Shown piece by piece: positions 8,017 to 16,607 of a DNA stretch of 64,000 nucleotides. Location of the stretch: assembly GCF_009498035.1 (NCBI RefSeq), contig NZ_CP034550.1, positions 2,852,001 through 2,916,000 of the forward strand, read 5' to 3'. The position numbers and the translations under genes are program-made. Each line of letters opens with the position of its first letter. Position 1 is the stretch's first letter. The notes beneath the pieces were generated by a model. That model did not search any database, was not told the DNA's origin, and saw only the letters and a list, made by a program, of their open reading frames with translations. The DNA is from Saccharothrix syringae (GTDB lineage Bacteria > Actinomycetota > Actinomycetes > Mycobacteriales > Pseudonocardiaceae).

Positions 8017-9332
8017 GGGTGGGGTTGGCGGTGGTCGCCCGGCTGTGCCGGGTGCTGGGCGCGGTGGCGGCCCTGGGCGCCGCGGTGGCGGTCGAGGTGG
8101 TGCGCGGGCGCGCCGGCCTGGACCGCCGGGTGGCCGAGCGGGTCGCGGTGGCGTTAGAGCGCCTGGGTGGCGCCTTCCTCAAGGGCGGGCAGTTCCTGGG
8201 CACGCGCCGGGACCTCGTGGGGCCGGTGCTGGCCACCGCGCTCGGCCGCCTCCAGGACGACGTCCGGGCGATGCCGGTGGCCGACGCGCTGGCGGTGGTC
8301 GGCGCCGCGCGCGTCGAGCACGCCGGGGCGGTGCGGGCCGCGGTCCTGGCCGGGCCGGTGGCCGGCGGCTCCATCGCCTGCGTCTACCGCGCCGAGCTGC
8401 CCGGCCGCGCGGTCGCGGTCAAGGTGCGCAAGCCCGCGGCCGTCCGGCAGGTCACCGCCGACACCCGGGTCATCCGGGCCGCGGCGCGGCTGGCGGCCCG
8501 GGTGCCGGCGTGCCGCGGCGTCCCGCTGACCGACATCGCCGACCAGCTGTGCCGGTGCGTGCTCGACCAGCTCGACCTGGACCGGGAGCGGCGCAACCTG
8601 GAGCGGTTCGGCGAGCTGGTCCGCGACGCGGGCGGCATCACCGTGCCGGGGGTGGTGGCCGGGATGTGCGGCCCCGGCGTGCTGGCCATGGACTTCCTCG
8701 ACGGGCTGGACCGCTCGGGCTGCGCCGCGCTGCCGGAGGCCGAGCGGACCGCCGCGGTCGAGGCGCTGGTGCGGGGGATGTACGACGCGCTGTTCCGGCA
8801 CGGCTTCGTCCACGTCGACCTGCACCAGGGCAACGCCTACTTCCGGCGCGGGCGCGACGTGGTGGTGGTCGACTTCGGGTTCGTCCACCAGCTCGGCGCG
8901 CTCGCCCGCGCCAGGTTCACCGGCTTCTTCGCGGGGATGATCGACGGCGACGGCGCCGGGTGCGCCGACACCCTGCTGGCCACCGCGCGGTCGGTGGCCG
9001 ACGACGCCGACCTGGCCGGGTTCCGGCGCGACGTCGCCGACTTGGTGGTGCGCAACTGCGGCCGGGCGGTCGAGGACTTCAGCCTGCCGCTGTTCGCCGC
9101 GTCGCTGTTCGACCTCCAGCGCCGGCACGGCGTGCACGCCGACCCGGAGTTCACCTTCCCGCTGCTGGGCCTGCTGGCCCTGGACGGGCTGGTCCGGGAG
9201 CACCACCCCGGGATGGACTTCCAGCTGGAGGCCGCGCCGTTCGTGATGGCGGGCCTGCTGGAGGCGGCCGACGACGGCCGACCGGGAGCCGGGGTCAGGA
9301 CAGGCCCAGCATCCGGGTGCAGCGGTGGATGA
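8013..9332 (+). CDS. ABC1/UbiB (AarF) family atypical kinase-like protein
   Basis: A 439-residue protein with the ABC1 hallmarks in order: an N-terminal hydrophobic helix, the KxGQ motif (FLKGGQFLGTR near residue 52), an A-rich-loop equivalent (AGGSIACVY), the Lys strand (VAVKVRKP), the catalytic loop HVDLHQGN near 270 and the metal-binding DFG (VVDFGFV). UbiB-like proteins are ATPases that help extract or present hydrophobic prenyl-type precursors to membrane enzymes. In this cluster a polyene substrate is a plausible client. The gene contains a TTA codon (8154-8156). Its 3' end overlaps the convergent HxlR gene by 38 nt. Confidence 0.87.
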   Translation: MRVGLAVVARLCRVLGAVAALGAAVAVEVVRGRAGLDRRVAERVAVALERLGGAFLKGGQFLGTRRDLVGPVLATALGRLQDDVRAMPVADALAVVGAARVEHAGAVRAAVLAGPVAGGSIACVYRAELPGRAVAVKVRKPAAVRQVTADTRVIRAAARLAARVPACRGVPLTDIADQLCRCVLDQLDLDRERRNLERFGELVRDAGGITVPGVVAGMCGPGVLAMDFLDGLDRSGCAALPEAERTAAVEALVRGMYDALFRHGFVHVDLHQGNAYFRRGRDVVVVDFGFVHQLGALARARFTGFFAGMIDGDGAGCADTLLATARSVADDADLAGFRRDVADLVVRNCGRAVEDFSLPLFAASLFDLQRRHGVHADPEFTFPLLGLLALDGLVREHHPGMDFQLEAAPFVMAGLLEAADDGRPGAGVRTGPASGCSGG

Positions 9333-9945
9333 CCTCCGGGTCGCCGTCGACCTTCACCGCGCCGGTCACGATCGCGTCGAACGGGGACAGCAGCCGCGCG
9401 CCGATGCGGACGAAGGTGTCCGCCGCGCAGGCGATGGTCAGGTCCGGCAGCGGGACCGAGCCGGGCACGAAGGACACGGCGCCGCCGCGGACCTCGATGG
9501 CGAAGCTGTGGTCGCCCACCCGGAACTCGTAGGTCTCGTCCACGTCCGGGATGCGGTCGTGGTCGATCATCGCCTGGAGGGCGAGGAAGCCCCACTCGTC
9601 GCGGACGGTCTTCTTCGCGTCGCCCTCGCGCAGGAAGCCCATGCCCCACCTGGCCAGCGACAGCACCGGTGCCCGCAGCTGCTCGCCCAGCGCGGTCAGC
9701 CGGTACATCTTGCCCCGCGAGTCGCCCTCGACCGGCAGCTGCTCGATCACCTCGTGCTCGGTCAGCATCCTGAGCCGGTCGGTGAGCAGGTTCGGCCCGA
9801 TGCCCGGCAGGTTGTCCAGCAGGTTGTTGAACCGCATGGGCGCGACGAGCAGCTCCCGCACGATGAGCAGGGTCCAGCGCTCGCCGATGATGTTGAGCCC
9901 GGCGGCAAGACCGCAGAACTGGCCGTAGTCCCGTCGGACGCTCAT
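9295..9945 (-). CDS. HxlR-family transcriptional regulator with C-terminal SCP2-like domain
   Basis: A 216-residue protein. Residues 1-105 form an HxlR winged helix: a Cys near the N-terminus (FCGLAAGLNIIGERWTLLIVR), then RFNNLLDNLPGIGPNLLTDRL and the wing. Residues 115-216 look like a sterol-carrier (SCP2) lipid-binding domain (VRGGAVSFVPGSVPLPDLTI). The combination suggests a repressor that senses a hydrophobic metabolite. A GAGGAAGG ribosome-binding site precedes the ATG. The gene is convergent with the ABC1 gene and divergent from the transporter at 10199. It is the only regulator next to the PKSE region, so it is the natural candidate for local control. Confidence 0.9.
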   Translation of the reverse strand: MSVRRDYGQFCGLAAGLNIIGERWTLLIVRELLVAPMRFNNLLDNLPGIGPNLLTDRLRMLTEHEVIEQLPVEGDSRGKMYRLTALGEQLRAPVLSLARWGMGFLREGDAKKTVRDEWGFLALQAMIDHDRIPDVDETYEFRVGDHSFAIEVRGGAVSFVPGSVPLPDLTIACAADTFVRIGARLLSPFDAIVTGAVKVDGDPEVIHRCTRMLGLS

Positions 9946-10198
9946 GGTGTGCCGGACCTTCCTCGGTAGTTGCTCTTAACTGTGATAGTAACCTGCGGGT
10001 TCGTCCAGGGTGCTGTCCGCACCTCCCATTGCTCCCGACATGGTCGATCAGACCAGTTCGGTATAGTACTATGAAGTTATCTTGGGGGTTCATCGGGTCC
10101 CCGCTCGCGGTGGGGCCGGCGCGGCAGAGGGGCCGCCGGTCGCGCGGAGGGACGTCGCCCGGTCCGCGGCGGGGCTGTTTCCTGGAGGAGGAACGCCC
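9946..10198. promoter_or_regulatory. Divergent control region between HxlR gene and oxyanion transporter
   Basis: This 253-bp gap holds two AT-rich patches. TTAACTGTGATAGTAAC (about 9976-9992) lies upstream of the HxlR start. A perfect 10-bp palindrome ATAGTACTAT lies at 10063-10072, about 127 bp before the transporter GTG. Both share ACTAT/ATAGT with the spacer of the promoter at 5913-5941 and may be HxlR operators. No open reading frame in the gap looks coding. Confidence 0.4.
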
Positions 10199-11098
10199 GT
10201 GCGAACGACGTTGTCCTTGTTGGTGTGCTTAATAGTCCTGCCCGTGGCGGCGTGCGGGACGTCGCCCGCGGCGGAGCACCACGACGCGGGGTTGCGGGTC
10301 GGGGCCATCCCCGACCAGGACCCGCAGAAGTTGCAGCGGATGTACGACGTGGTGTCGGACTACCTGGAGGCGGACCTCGGCACGCCGGTGGAGTACGTGC
10401 CGGTCCGCGACTACGCCGCCGCCGTCGCCCAGTTCGAGCGCGGCGACCTCGACCTGGTGTTCTTCGGCGGCCTCACCGGGGTGCAGGCCAGGGCCCGGGT
10501 GCCCGGCGCGGTGGTCGTCGCCCAGCGCGACGTCGACGAGCGGTTCCGCAGCGTGTTCGTGGCCAACACCGCCGCCGGCCTGCCGCCGCTGGGCGGGGTG
10601 GCCGACCTGGCCCGGCTCAAGGGCCACTCGTTCACCTTCGGCAGCGACACCTCCACCTCGGGCAGGCTGATGCCCCAGTTCTTCCTCGACGAGGCCGGCG
10701 TGGGGCTGGACGCGTTCACCGGCGAACCGGGGTACTCCGGTTCGCACGACGCGACCATCAAGCTCGTCGAGTCCGGCGCCTACCAGGTGGGCGCGCTCAG
10801 CGCCTCGGTGTGGGACAAGCGCGTCGCCGAGGGCGGGGTGGACACCTCCCGCGTGGCCGAGGTGTTCCGCACCCCGCCCTACCACGACTACCACTGGCTG
10901 GCCCGGCCCGACCTGGACCGGCGCCTCGGCGCGGGCTTCACCGACCGGGTCCGCGCCGCGCTGCTGGCCTGCGACGGCGGCGACGACCGCGAGAAGCAGG
11001 TGCTGGAGCTGTTCGCGGCGGGCGGCTTCACCGCGGCGCGGGCCGAGGACTACGCGCAGATCGAGGCCGTCGCGGGCCGGCTCGGGCTGCTGCGCTGA
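10199..11098 (+). CDS. PhnD-like oxyanion ABC transporter substrate-binding lipoprotein
   Basis: A 299-residue lipoprotein; GTG start preceded by GGAGGAGGAA (10184-10193). The signal peptide is short and its lipobox is V-A-A-C with Cys19. The mature part has the PhnD-type fold: VPVRDYAAAV, LDLVFFGGLTGVQARA, and FTFGSDTSTSGRLMPQFFL with the Ser/Thr-rich anion loop, then SVWDKRV. This resembles the branch often labelled putative selenate or phosphonate binding protein; the ligand cannot be read from sequence. Codon 11 is TTA (10229-10231), a hint of bldA-type control. It begins a three-gene transporter operon with the ATPase 2 nt downstream. Confidence 0.88.
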   Translation: MRTTLSLLVCLIVLPVAACGTSPAAEHHDAGLRVGAIPDQDPQKLQRMYDVVSDYLEADLGTPVEYVPVRDYAAAVAQFERGDLDLVFFGGLTGVQARARVPGAVVVAQRDVDERFRSVFVANTAAGLPPLGGVADLARLKGHSFTFGSDTSTSGRLMPQFFLDEAGVGLDAFTGEPGYSGSHDATIKLVESGAYQVGALSASVWDKRVAEGGVDTSRVAEVFRTPPYHDYHWLARPDLDRRLGAGFTDRVRAALLACDGGDDREKQVLELFAAGGFTAARAEDYAQIEAVAGRLGLLR

Positions 11099-11100
11099 CC

Positions 11101-11859
11101 ATGGGCGACGACCTCGTGCTCGACGTGCGCGGCGCCGCGGTCCGCCTGGGCGGGGCGGACGTGCTGTCCGGGATCGACCTGCGGGTCGCCGCGGGGGAGC
11201 GGGTGGCGCTCATCGGACCCAGCGGCGCGGGCAAGACCACGCTGCTCAAGCTCCTCAACGGCACGGTGGCCGCCACGCGCGGGCGGGTGCGGGCGCTCGG
11301 CTGCGAGTACGGCCGCTCCTCCGCGCGCCGCACCCGTGCCGCGCGGCACCGGATCGGCACCGTGCACCAGCACTTCGACCTGGTGCCGCAGCTGCGGGTG
11401 GTGCACAACGTCAACGCCGGCAGGCTGGGCGCCTGGCCGCTGTGGAAGGCGGCGCTGTCGCTGGTGCGCCCGTTCGAGGCGCGTGCCGCGCAGGCCGCCC
11501 TGGAGCGGGTCGGCATCGGCGACAAGCTGCGGGAGCGCACCGGTGACCTCTCCGGCGGCGAGCAGCAGCGGGTGGCGATCGCGCGGGTGCTGGTGCAGCG
11601 GCCCCGGGTGGTCCTCGCCGACGAGCCGATCGCCAGCCTCGACCCGGCCCGGGCCCGCGAGGTGGTCGACCTGCTGTTCGCGGTCAGCGCCGAGGCGGGC
11701 ACGGCGCTGGTGGCGAGCCTGCACGACCTGGACGTGGCGCTGGGCCGCTTCGACCGCGTGGTCGGGCTGCGGGCGGGCCGTGTCGTGGTCGACGCCCCGC
11801 CGCGCGAGGTGGGCGACGCCGAGGTCGCGCGGCTGTTCCGCACCGGGGGGAGCCCGTGA
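11101..11859 (+). CDS. PhnC-like ABC transporter ATP-binding protein
   Basis: A 252-residue ATPase with Walker A GPSGAGKTT near residue 39, the Q-loop (VHQHFDLVPQLRVVHNV), signature LSGGEQQR near 148, Walker B VVLADEP and the H-loop SLHD. The long insertion with VVHNVNAGRLG is typical of PhnC-type oxyanion importers. It lies 2 nt after the binding protein and overlaps the permease start by 4 nt (GTGA), so the three form one translationally coupled importer. Confidence 0.92.
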   Translation: MGDDLVLDVRGAAVRLGGADVLSGIDLRVAAGERVALIGPSGAGKTTLLKLLNGTVAATRGRVRALGCEYGRSSARRTRAARHRIGTVHQHFDLVPQLRVVHNVNAGRLGAWPLWKAALSLVRPFEARAAQAALERVGIGDKLRERTGDLSGGEQQRVAIARVLVQRPRVVLADEPIASLDPARAREVVDLLFAVSAEAGTALVASLHDLDVALGRFDRVVGLRAGRVVVDAPPREVGDAEVARLFRTGGSP

Positions 11860-13529
11860 CGCTGGCCACCCGGCCGCCCGGCGAGCTGGTCGGCTGCCGC
11901 CCGACCGGCGCGGTGCCCCGCCGGCCGGGACCGCGGCGCCGGGCCCGCCGCTGGTGGCTGCTCGCCTGCGCGGCGGCCGTCGTGGCCGCCGCGCTGCCCG
12001 CGTTCGCCGGCGGCACCCCGGTCGTCCGGGTCGAGGGGCTGGGGCAGCTCGGCGAGTTCTTCGCCGCGGCGGCGCACCCCCGGCTGGACGGGCCGTTCGC
12101 CGCGCTCGTCGCCGGCTCCGCCGCGACCACCCTGGCTTACGCCGTGCTCGGCACCGCGGTGAGCCTGGTGATCGGCCTGGTCGGCGGGGTGCTCACGAGC
12201 CAGGTGTGGTGGCGGGTCGACGCGCCGGGCCGGCGGGTGCGCGACGTGCTGGCCTGGGGCGCGGCCCGGCTGGCGTTCGTCGTGCCCCGCGGCGTCCACG
12301 AGGTCGTCTGGGGCCTCGGGCTGCTCGTCGTGCTCGGCCGCGGCCCCGTCGTGGCGGTGCTGGCCATCGGCATCCCGTTCGGCGCGGTCACCGCCAAGGT
12401 GTTCGCCGAGCTGCTGGACGAGGCGGACCGCGCGCCGTACGAGGCGCTGCTGGCCGCCGGTGCGCCCAGGCCGGTGGCGGTCCTGCACGGGCTGCTGCCC
12501 GCGGCGCTGGGCGACCTGCTGTCCTACGCCTTCTACCGGCTGGAGTGCGCCATCCGCAGCGCGACCGCGCTGGGCCTGGTCGGCGCGGGCGGCCTGGGCA
12601 CCGAGCTGCTGGACAGCTTCCGCGCGCTGGTCTACGGGGAGATGTGGACGCTGCTGTACGCGCTGGTGGTGCTCAGCGCGGTGGCCGACGGGTGGAGCAC
12701 GGCGGTGCGGGCCCGGCTGGCCGGGCCGCGCGGCAGGCCCGACCCGCTGGTGGCCGGCTCGGTGGTCCTGGTGCCCGCCCTGGTGGCGTGCTCCGCCTGG
12801 TGGGTGCGGCTGGACCCGTCCGTGCTGTGGGACGACCGCTCCGCGCACCAGGCGCTGGTGCTGGCCCGGCAGTCCTGGCCCCCGGCCGCGGGCGAGGGCG
12901 GGATCGCCGGGCTGGTCCGGCTCTGCGGCACGACGCTGGCCATGTCCGTGCTGGCGGTGGCGGTGGCGTTCGTGCTGGGCGCGCTGCTGGCGCTGCCCGC
13001 GGCGGCGCTGCCGCAGCTCGACCGCACCGGCGCGGCCCGGCTGCGGCGGCTGCCCGCGGTCCTGCTCGCCCGGTCGGCGATGCTGCTCCTGCGGGCGGTG
13101 CCGCCGCCGGTGTGGGCGCTGCTCGCGCTGTTCGCCTTCCACCCCGGTGTGGTGCCGGGCGCGGTGGCGCTGGGCGCCTACACGGCCGGGGTGCTGGGGC
13201 GGCTGATGGCCGAGGCGGTCGACAACCTCGACGGGCGACCGCTGCGCGCCCTGGGCGCGCTGGGCGCCTCCCGGGGCGGGGTGCTGTGCTACGGCGTGCT
13301 CCCGGCCGCGGCCGGGCGGTTCGCCGCCTACGGCCTGTACCGGTGGGAGGTGACGGTCCGCGAGACCGTGGTGGTGGGCGTGGTCGGCGCCGGCGGCCTC
13401 GGCGTGGTGCTCCAGCACCAGCTCAACAGCTTCCACTTCGACCGGGCCGCGGCCACCGTGCTGGCCGTCGTCGCGCTCACCGCGGTGGTGGACCTCGTCA
13501 GCGCGGCGGTCCGCCGGTCGGTGCGCTGA
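11856..13529 (+). CDS. Fused double PhnE-like permease of oxyanion ABC importer
   Basis: A 557-residue membrane protein made of two PhnE/BPD-type permease modules in tandem. Module one spans about residues 95-285 with the EAA-type loop (EALLAAGAPRPVAVLHGLLP) and module two about 365-550 with RALGALGASRGGVLCYGVLP. Both end in the characteristic GAGGLG segment. Fusion removes the need for a homodimer of PhnE and is known in the transporter branch annotated as putative selenate/phosphonate uptake. It overlaps the ATPase gene (GTGA). A bidirectional terminator follows 12 bp after its stop. Confidence 0.9.
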   Translation: MTLATRPPGELVGCRPTGAVPRRPGPRRRARRWWLLACAAAVVAAALPAFAGGTPVVRVEGLGQLGEFFAAAAHPRLDGPFAALVAGSAATTLAYAVLGTAVSLVIGLVGGVLTSQVWWRVDAPGRRVRDVLAWGAARLAFVVPRGVHEVVWGLGLLVVLGRGPVVAVLAIGIPFGAVTAKVFAELLDEADRAPYEALLAAGAPRPVAVLHGLLPAALGDLLSYAFYRLECAIRSATALGLVGAGGLGTELLDSFRALVYGEMWTLLYALVVLSAVADGWSTAVRARLAGPRGRPDPLVAGSVVLVPALVACSAWWVRLDPSVLWDDRSAHQALVLARQSWPPAAGEGGIAGLVRLCGTTLAMSVLAVAVAFVLGALLALPAAALPQLDRTGAARLRRLPAVLLARSAMLLLRAVPPPVWALLALFAFHPGVVPGAVALGAYTAGVLGRLMAEAVDNLDGRPLRALGALGASRGGVLCYGVLPAAAGRFAAYGLYRWEVTVRETVVVGVVGAGGLGVVLQHQLNSFHFDRAAATVLAVVALTAVVDLVSAAVRRSVR

Positions 13530-13540
13530 CGGGGTGCGCC

Positions 13541-13571
13541 GGCCCGGTGCCCCCCGGGAGGGCACCGGGCC
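13541..13571. terminator. Bidirectional terminator between transporter and haloperoxidase
   Basis: A perfect 12-bp inverted repeat (GGCCCGGTGCCC / GGGCACCGGGCC) with a 7-nt loop lies between the convergent permease and haloperoxidase genes. There is no long T run, as usual for high-GC hosts. Confidence 0.7.
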
Positions 13572-13576
13572 GCCGG

Positions 13577-15070
13577 TCACGGCGAGGCGACGCCGTCGAA
13601 GAACTTCGCGGCCTTGGCCCAGGCGTTGGCCCCGACCTGGCGCCCCAGCACGCGGCCGTTCTGGTTGGCGGCCTGGAAGTGGATGCCGCCGTACAGGCGC
13701 GAGATCCCGTTCTCCGCCTCGGCCTCGGTGAAGGTGGACCAGCTCAGGGTGATGTCCCGGCCCGGGGTCAGGCCGGGCTCCACCTTGGAGGCGCCCCTGG
13801 GGTAGAGGAGCGTCTCGCCGTAGGCGTCGCTGCCGGTGAAGCTCTTGAAGACCTCGGCCGCGGCGGCGCCGAAGGTGCTGTGCCCCGACACGTAGTCGCC
13901 GAACGACGGCGTCATCAGCACGGCGGGCTGGTAGGGCAGCCACGTGTCGCCGTTGATCAGCTCCGGCCCGGTGCCCGCCCTGGCCCAGGACGGGATCTGC
14001 TTGGCGCGGTTGAGGTAGCGGATGGCGGTGATGGGGCGGACGGAGTCGTACTGGTACTTCACGCCCCAGCACGCGATGCTGGCGTCGAAGACGGCGTTGG
14101 CCACGGCGAACAGCATCTTCGCGTCGTCGTCCACGGTGTGCGCGTCCCGGGTGGAGACGTACTGGCCGATCACCAGCCACCGCCCCGGCGGGCGCGGCGT
14201 GCCCGGGAAGTCGTCCGCCCAGTACTCGGTGACCACCTTGCGGCGGTCGTCGAGGTCGGCGCCGTAGTCGATGAGCTGCTGCGCCTGCTGCTCGAACTGG
14301 ACGGTGCCGTACCGGGCGGGCGGCGCCAGGCCGCCGGTGAACTGGTCCCAGGAGGTCATGGCGAACGGCGTGACGTGGCGCCAGTGCGGCCCGGTGCCGG
14401 TCTGGGTCACCACCTGGTCGCCGACCCGGTAGCTCAGCGGCTGCCAGCGGTTGACGTCCTGCACGGTGCTGGGCACCAACGGCTGGTAGATGTCCATGGG
14501 GCGGTTGACCGGCGCGTAGCCGGTGTAGTCGGCGTAGGCGCCGGGCGCGATGTCGCCGAGCTGGTTGGAGCCGTCGCGGTGCCGGTAGTCCAGCACGGCG
14601 CCGCAGGCGCGCCTGCCGACCCACGCCGGGGTGCTCGTCGAGCCCGGCCGGTAGCCCAGCGCCGCCATCAGGGCGTCGAAGTCCGCTTTGTACTCGGGCC
14701 ACACGTCCACCGCGGCGGTGTAGGCGGCGTGGCTGATCGCCTCGTCCTTGTTGGCCGCGGTGCGCTCGGCCACCGGGCGCCGCAGCCCGTTGCCGAACAG
14801 CGTGCCGGCGGCGCGCGCGTCGTAGGCGGCCCAGGCGTCGTAGATGCAGGTGTGCAGCACCGCGTACGCGCGGGCGACCATCGGCGGGCCCATGGTCGAC
14901 CTGCTGACCGCGGCCATGCCGGCGTTGCTCCACCGGATGACGACGTTCGGTGCCGCCGCCGCCGCGGGCGCGGCCCGGGCGACGGCGGGGGCGAGGGGCA
15001 GCCCGAGGGCGAGGGCGGCGGCCAGGACCCCCGCGGTGCCTGGGCGGAATCTGCTTGACCGGGATCTCAT
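13577..15070 (-). CDS. Secreted vanadium-dependent haloperoxidase / PAP2-superfamily enzyme
   Basis: A 497-residue protein with a signal peptide ending in an Ala-rich segment near residue 33. The vanadate/phosphate pocket is complete: KYQYDSVRP (K-x6-R-P, near residue 338), SGHS near 394 and S-R-L-Y-G-G-I-H near 458-465. This is the domain order of bacterial vanadium haloperoxidases and related acid phosphatases. Whether it halogenates or dephosphorylates is not certain. A GGAG element lies about 8 nt before the chosen ATG. It is convergent with an oxyanion importer, which raises the idea that the importer supplies vanadate. The AT-rich upstream region holds its promoter. Confidence 0.88.
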   Translation of the reverse strand: MRSRSSRFRPGTAGVLAAALALGLPLAPAVARAAPAAAAAPNVVIRWSNAGMAAVSRSTMGPPMVARAYAVLHTCIYDAWAAYDARAAGTLFGNGLRRPVAERTAANKDEAISHAAYTAAVDVWPEYKADFDALMAALGYRPGSTSTPAWVGRRACGAVLDYRHRDGSNQLGDIAPGAYADYTGYAPVNRPMDIYQPLVPSTVQDVNRWQPLSYRVGDQVVTQTGTGPHWRHVTPFAMTSWDQFTGGLAPPARYGTVQFEQQAQQLIDYGADLDDRRKVVTEYWADDFPGTPRPPGRWLVIGQYVSTRDAHTVDDDAKMLFAVANAVFDASIACWGVKYQYDSVRPITAIRYLNRAKQIPSWARAGTGPELINGDTWLPYQPAVLMTPSFGDYVSGHSTFGAAAAEVFKSFTGSDAYGETLLYPRGASKVEPGLTPGRDITLSWSTFTEAEAENGISRLYGGIHFQAANQNGRVLGRQVGANAWAKAAKFFDGVASP

Positions 15071-15275
15071 CGTCCGCTCCGGTTCGTCGAGCCCCGCGGG
15101 CGTCGGGGGACGGACAGCGGGGGCTGTCAAGTAGCTATATCAAATGTAAGTCTTTCGAAAGTTGTAGCAGTCTGCGACGATGGGTCACAAGTTCGGGGGA
15201 CGTGGTTTCACGCGTACAGCTCAGTCGGCCGGAGGACGTGATCACCGCTCTGCCGTCTACTTCGGACGGCGCGGG
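15071..15275 (-). promoter_or_regulatory. Upstream region of the haloperoxidase gene
   Basis: A 205-bp gap between the MFS stop and the haloperoxidase start. It contains an unusually AT-rich patch at 15126-15170 with a perfect palindrome CTTTCGAAAG (15152-15161) and a TATA-like element between it and the gene. No convincing -35/-10 pair could be fixed. No coding sequence is seen here. Confidence 0.35.
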
Positions 15276-16526
15276 TCAGCCGCGTGCCCGTCGCGGGTGC
15301 GTCTCGTACATCCGCACCGCGACGACCACGCCCGAGGCGGCGGTCACCGCGGCCACCGCCCACACCGCCGCGCGCAGGCCCCACAGGTCCGCCACCACGC
15401 CGGAGAGCAGCGCGCCCACCGCGAACCCGCCGTCGCGCCAGAGCCGGTAGACCCCGACCGCCCGCGCCCGCCACAGCGGGTGCGCCACGTCGCCGACCAC
15501 CGCCAGCAGGGTGGGGTAGACCAGGGCGGTGCCGACGCCCAGCAGGACCGAGGCCGTCGCCCAGCCGCCGAACGTGCCGGCGACCGCGACGAGGGCCAGC
15601 GCGCCGGCCTGGACGAGCATCCCGGCGGTGATCAGGTGCTTGCGCCCCCACCGGTCCGACAGCGGGCCGGTGGCCAGCTGCCCGAGGCCCCAGACCGCCG
15701 GGTACAGCGCGGTGAGCACCCCGATCGCGGGCAGCGCCAGGCCGCCGGAGGCGAACAGCACGGGGAACAGGCCCCAGGCCAGCCCGTCGTTGAGGTTGTT
15801 GACCATGCCCGCCTGGCTCGCGGCGGACAGCGCGGGCTCGCGCAGGCTCGTGCGGGCGAAGACCTCGCGGTCGCCCGGCCCGGCGCCCCGCCCCGGCGCG
15901 GGTGCCTGGGCGGCCTCCAGCCGGGCGTGCCCGCGGGTCTCGCGCACCGCGAGCGCGGACAGGCCCAGCCCCAGGGCGGCGCAGGACAGCCCCAGCAGGA
16001 ACGGCGCGGGGCGCAGGCCGTGGCGGGCCGCGAGGTAGCCGGTGGCGAGCGCGGTGCCGGCCACCGCGAGGTAGCCGGCCGCCTCGTTGAGCCCCATCGC
16101 CAGGCCCCGCCCGCGCGGGCCGACCAGGTCGATCTTCATGATCACCGTGGTCGACCAGGTCAGGCCCTGGTTGACGCCCAGCAGCACGTTCGCCGCGACG
16201 ACCCAGCTCCAGGAGGGCGCCCAGACCAGCAGCAGGGGCACGGGCACCGCCACCAGCCACCCGGCCACCAGCACCGGTTTGCGGCCGACCCGGTCCGACC
16301 ACGCGCCCGCGACGTAGTTCGCCGCCGCCTTGGCGACGCCGAACGCCAGCACGTAGGTCAGCGCGGCGGTCCGGCCGGTCAGGGCGAACTCCTGCCCGGC
16401 CAGCAGCGGCAGCACCGTGCGCTCCTGCCCGAGCACGCCGCCGACCAGGGCGTTGACCGCCACCAGCAGGGCGAACTGGGGGAGGTTGGCGCGCAGGCCC
16501 AGGCGCGGGTCCGGGGTGCCGTTCAC
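15276..16526 (-). CDS. MFS transporter, multidrug/metabolite efflux type
   Basis: A 416-residue protein with about 12 hydrophobic segments. The loop 2-3 motif of MFS carriers appears twice, as AGAWSDRVGRKPVLV and, in the second half, TGPLSDRWGRKHLI. The central loop (about residues 190-215) is rich in Pro, Gly and Arg. The GTG at 16526 is chosen because no ATG fits; its ribosome-binding site is weak. The upstream palindrome at 16608-16631 also occurs in front of the sulfur genes, so it may be co-regulated with them and move a sulfur compound. The substrate is not predictable. Confidence 0.85.
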   Translation of the reverse strand: MNGTPDPRLGLRANLPQFALLVAVNALVGGVLGQERTVLPLLAGQEFALTGRTAALTYVLAFGVAKAAANYVAGAWSDRVGRKPVLVAGWLVAVPVPLLLVWAPSWSWVVAANVLLGVNQGLTWSTTVIMKIDLVGPRGRGLAMGLNEAAGYLAVAGTALATGYLAARHGLRPAPFLLGLSCAALGLGLSALAVRETRGHARLEAAQAPAPGRGAGPGDREVFARTSLREPALSAASQAGMVNNLNDGLAWGLFPVLFASGGLALPAIGVLTALYPAVWGLGQLATGPLSDRWGRKHLITAGMLVQAGALALVAVAGTFGGWATASVLLGVGTALVYPTLLAVVGDVAHPLWRARAVGVYRLWRDGGFAVGALLSGVVADLWGLRAAVWAVAAVTAASGVVVAVRMYETHPRRARG

Positions 16527-16607
16527 CGGCCACCGCCGGTGCTCGCGGCGACGTCGCCCATGGTCCGGTCCTCCCGGGATCGGGTGTGCTCCCCGCCCAG
16601 TTCTACC

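Noticed and set aside
11028..14933. A 1,301-codon open frame on the minus strand, antisense to the transporter and reaching into the haloperoxidase gene
   Set aside because: Low-complexity Arg/Gly/Gln/His-rich translation typical of antisense frames in high-GC DNA; the plus-strand genes have clear motifs and third-position GC.
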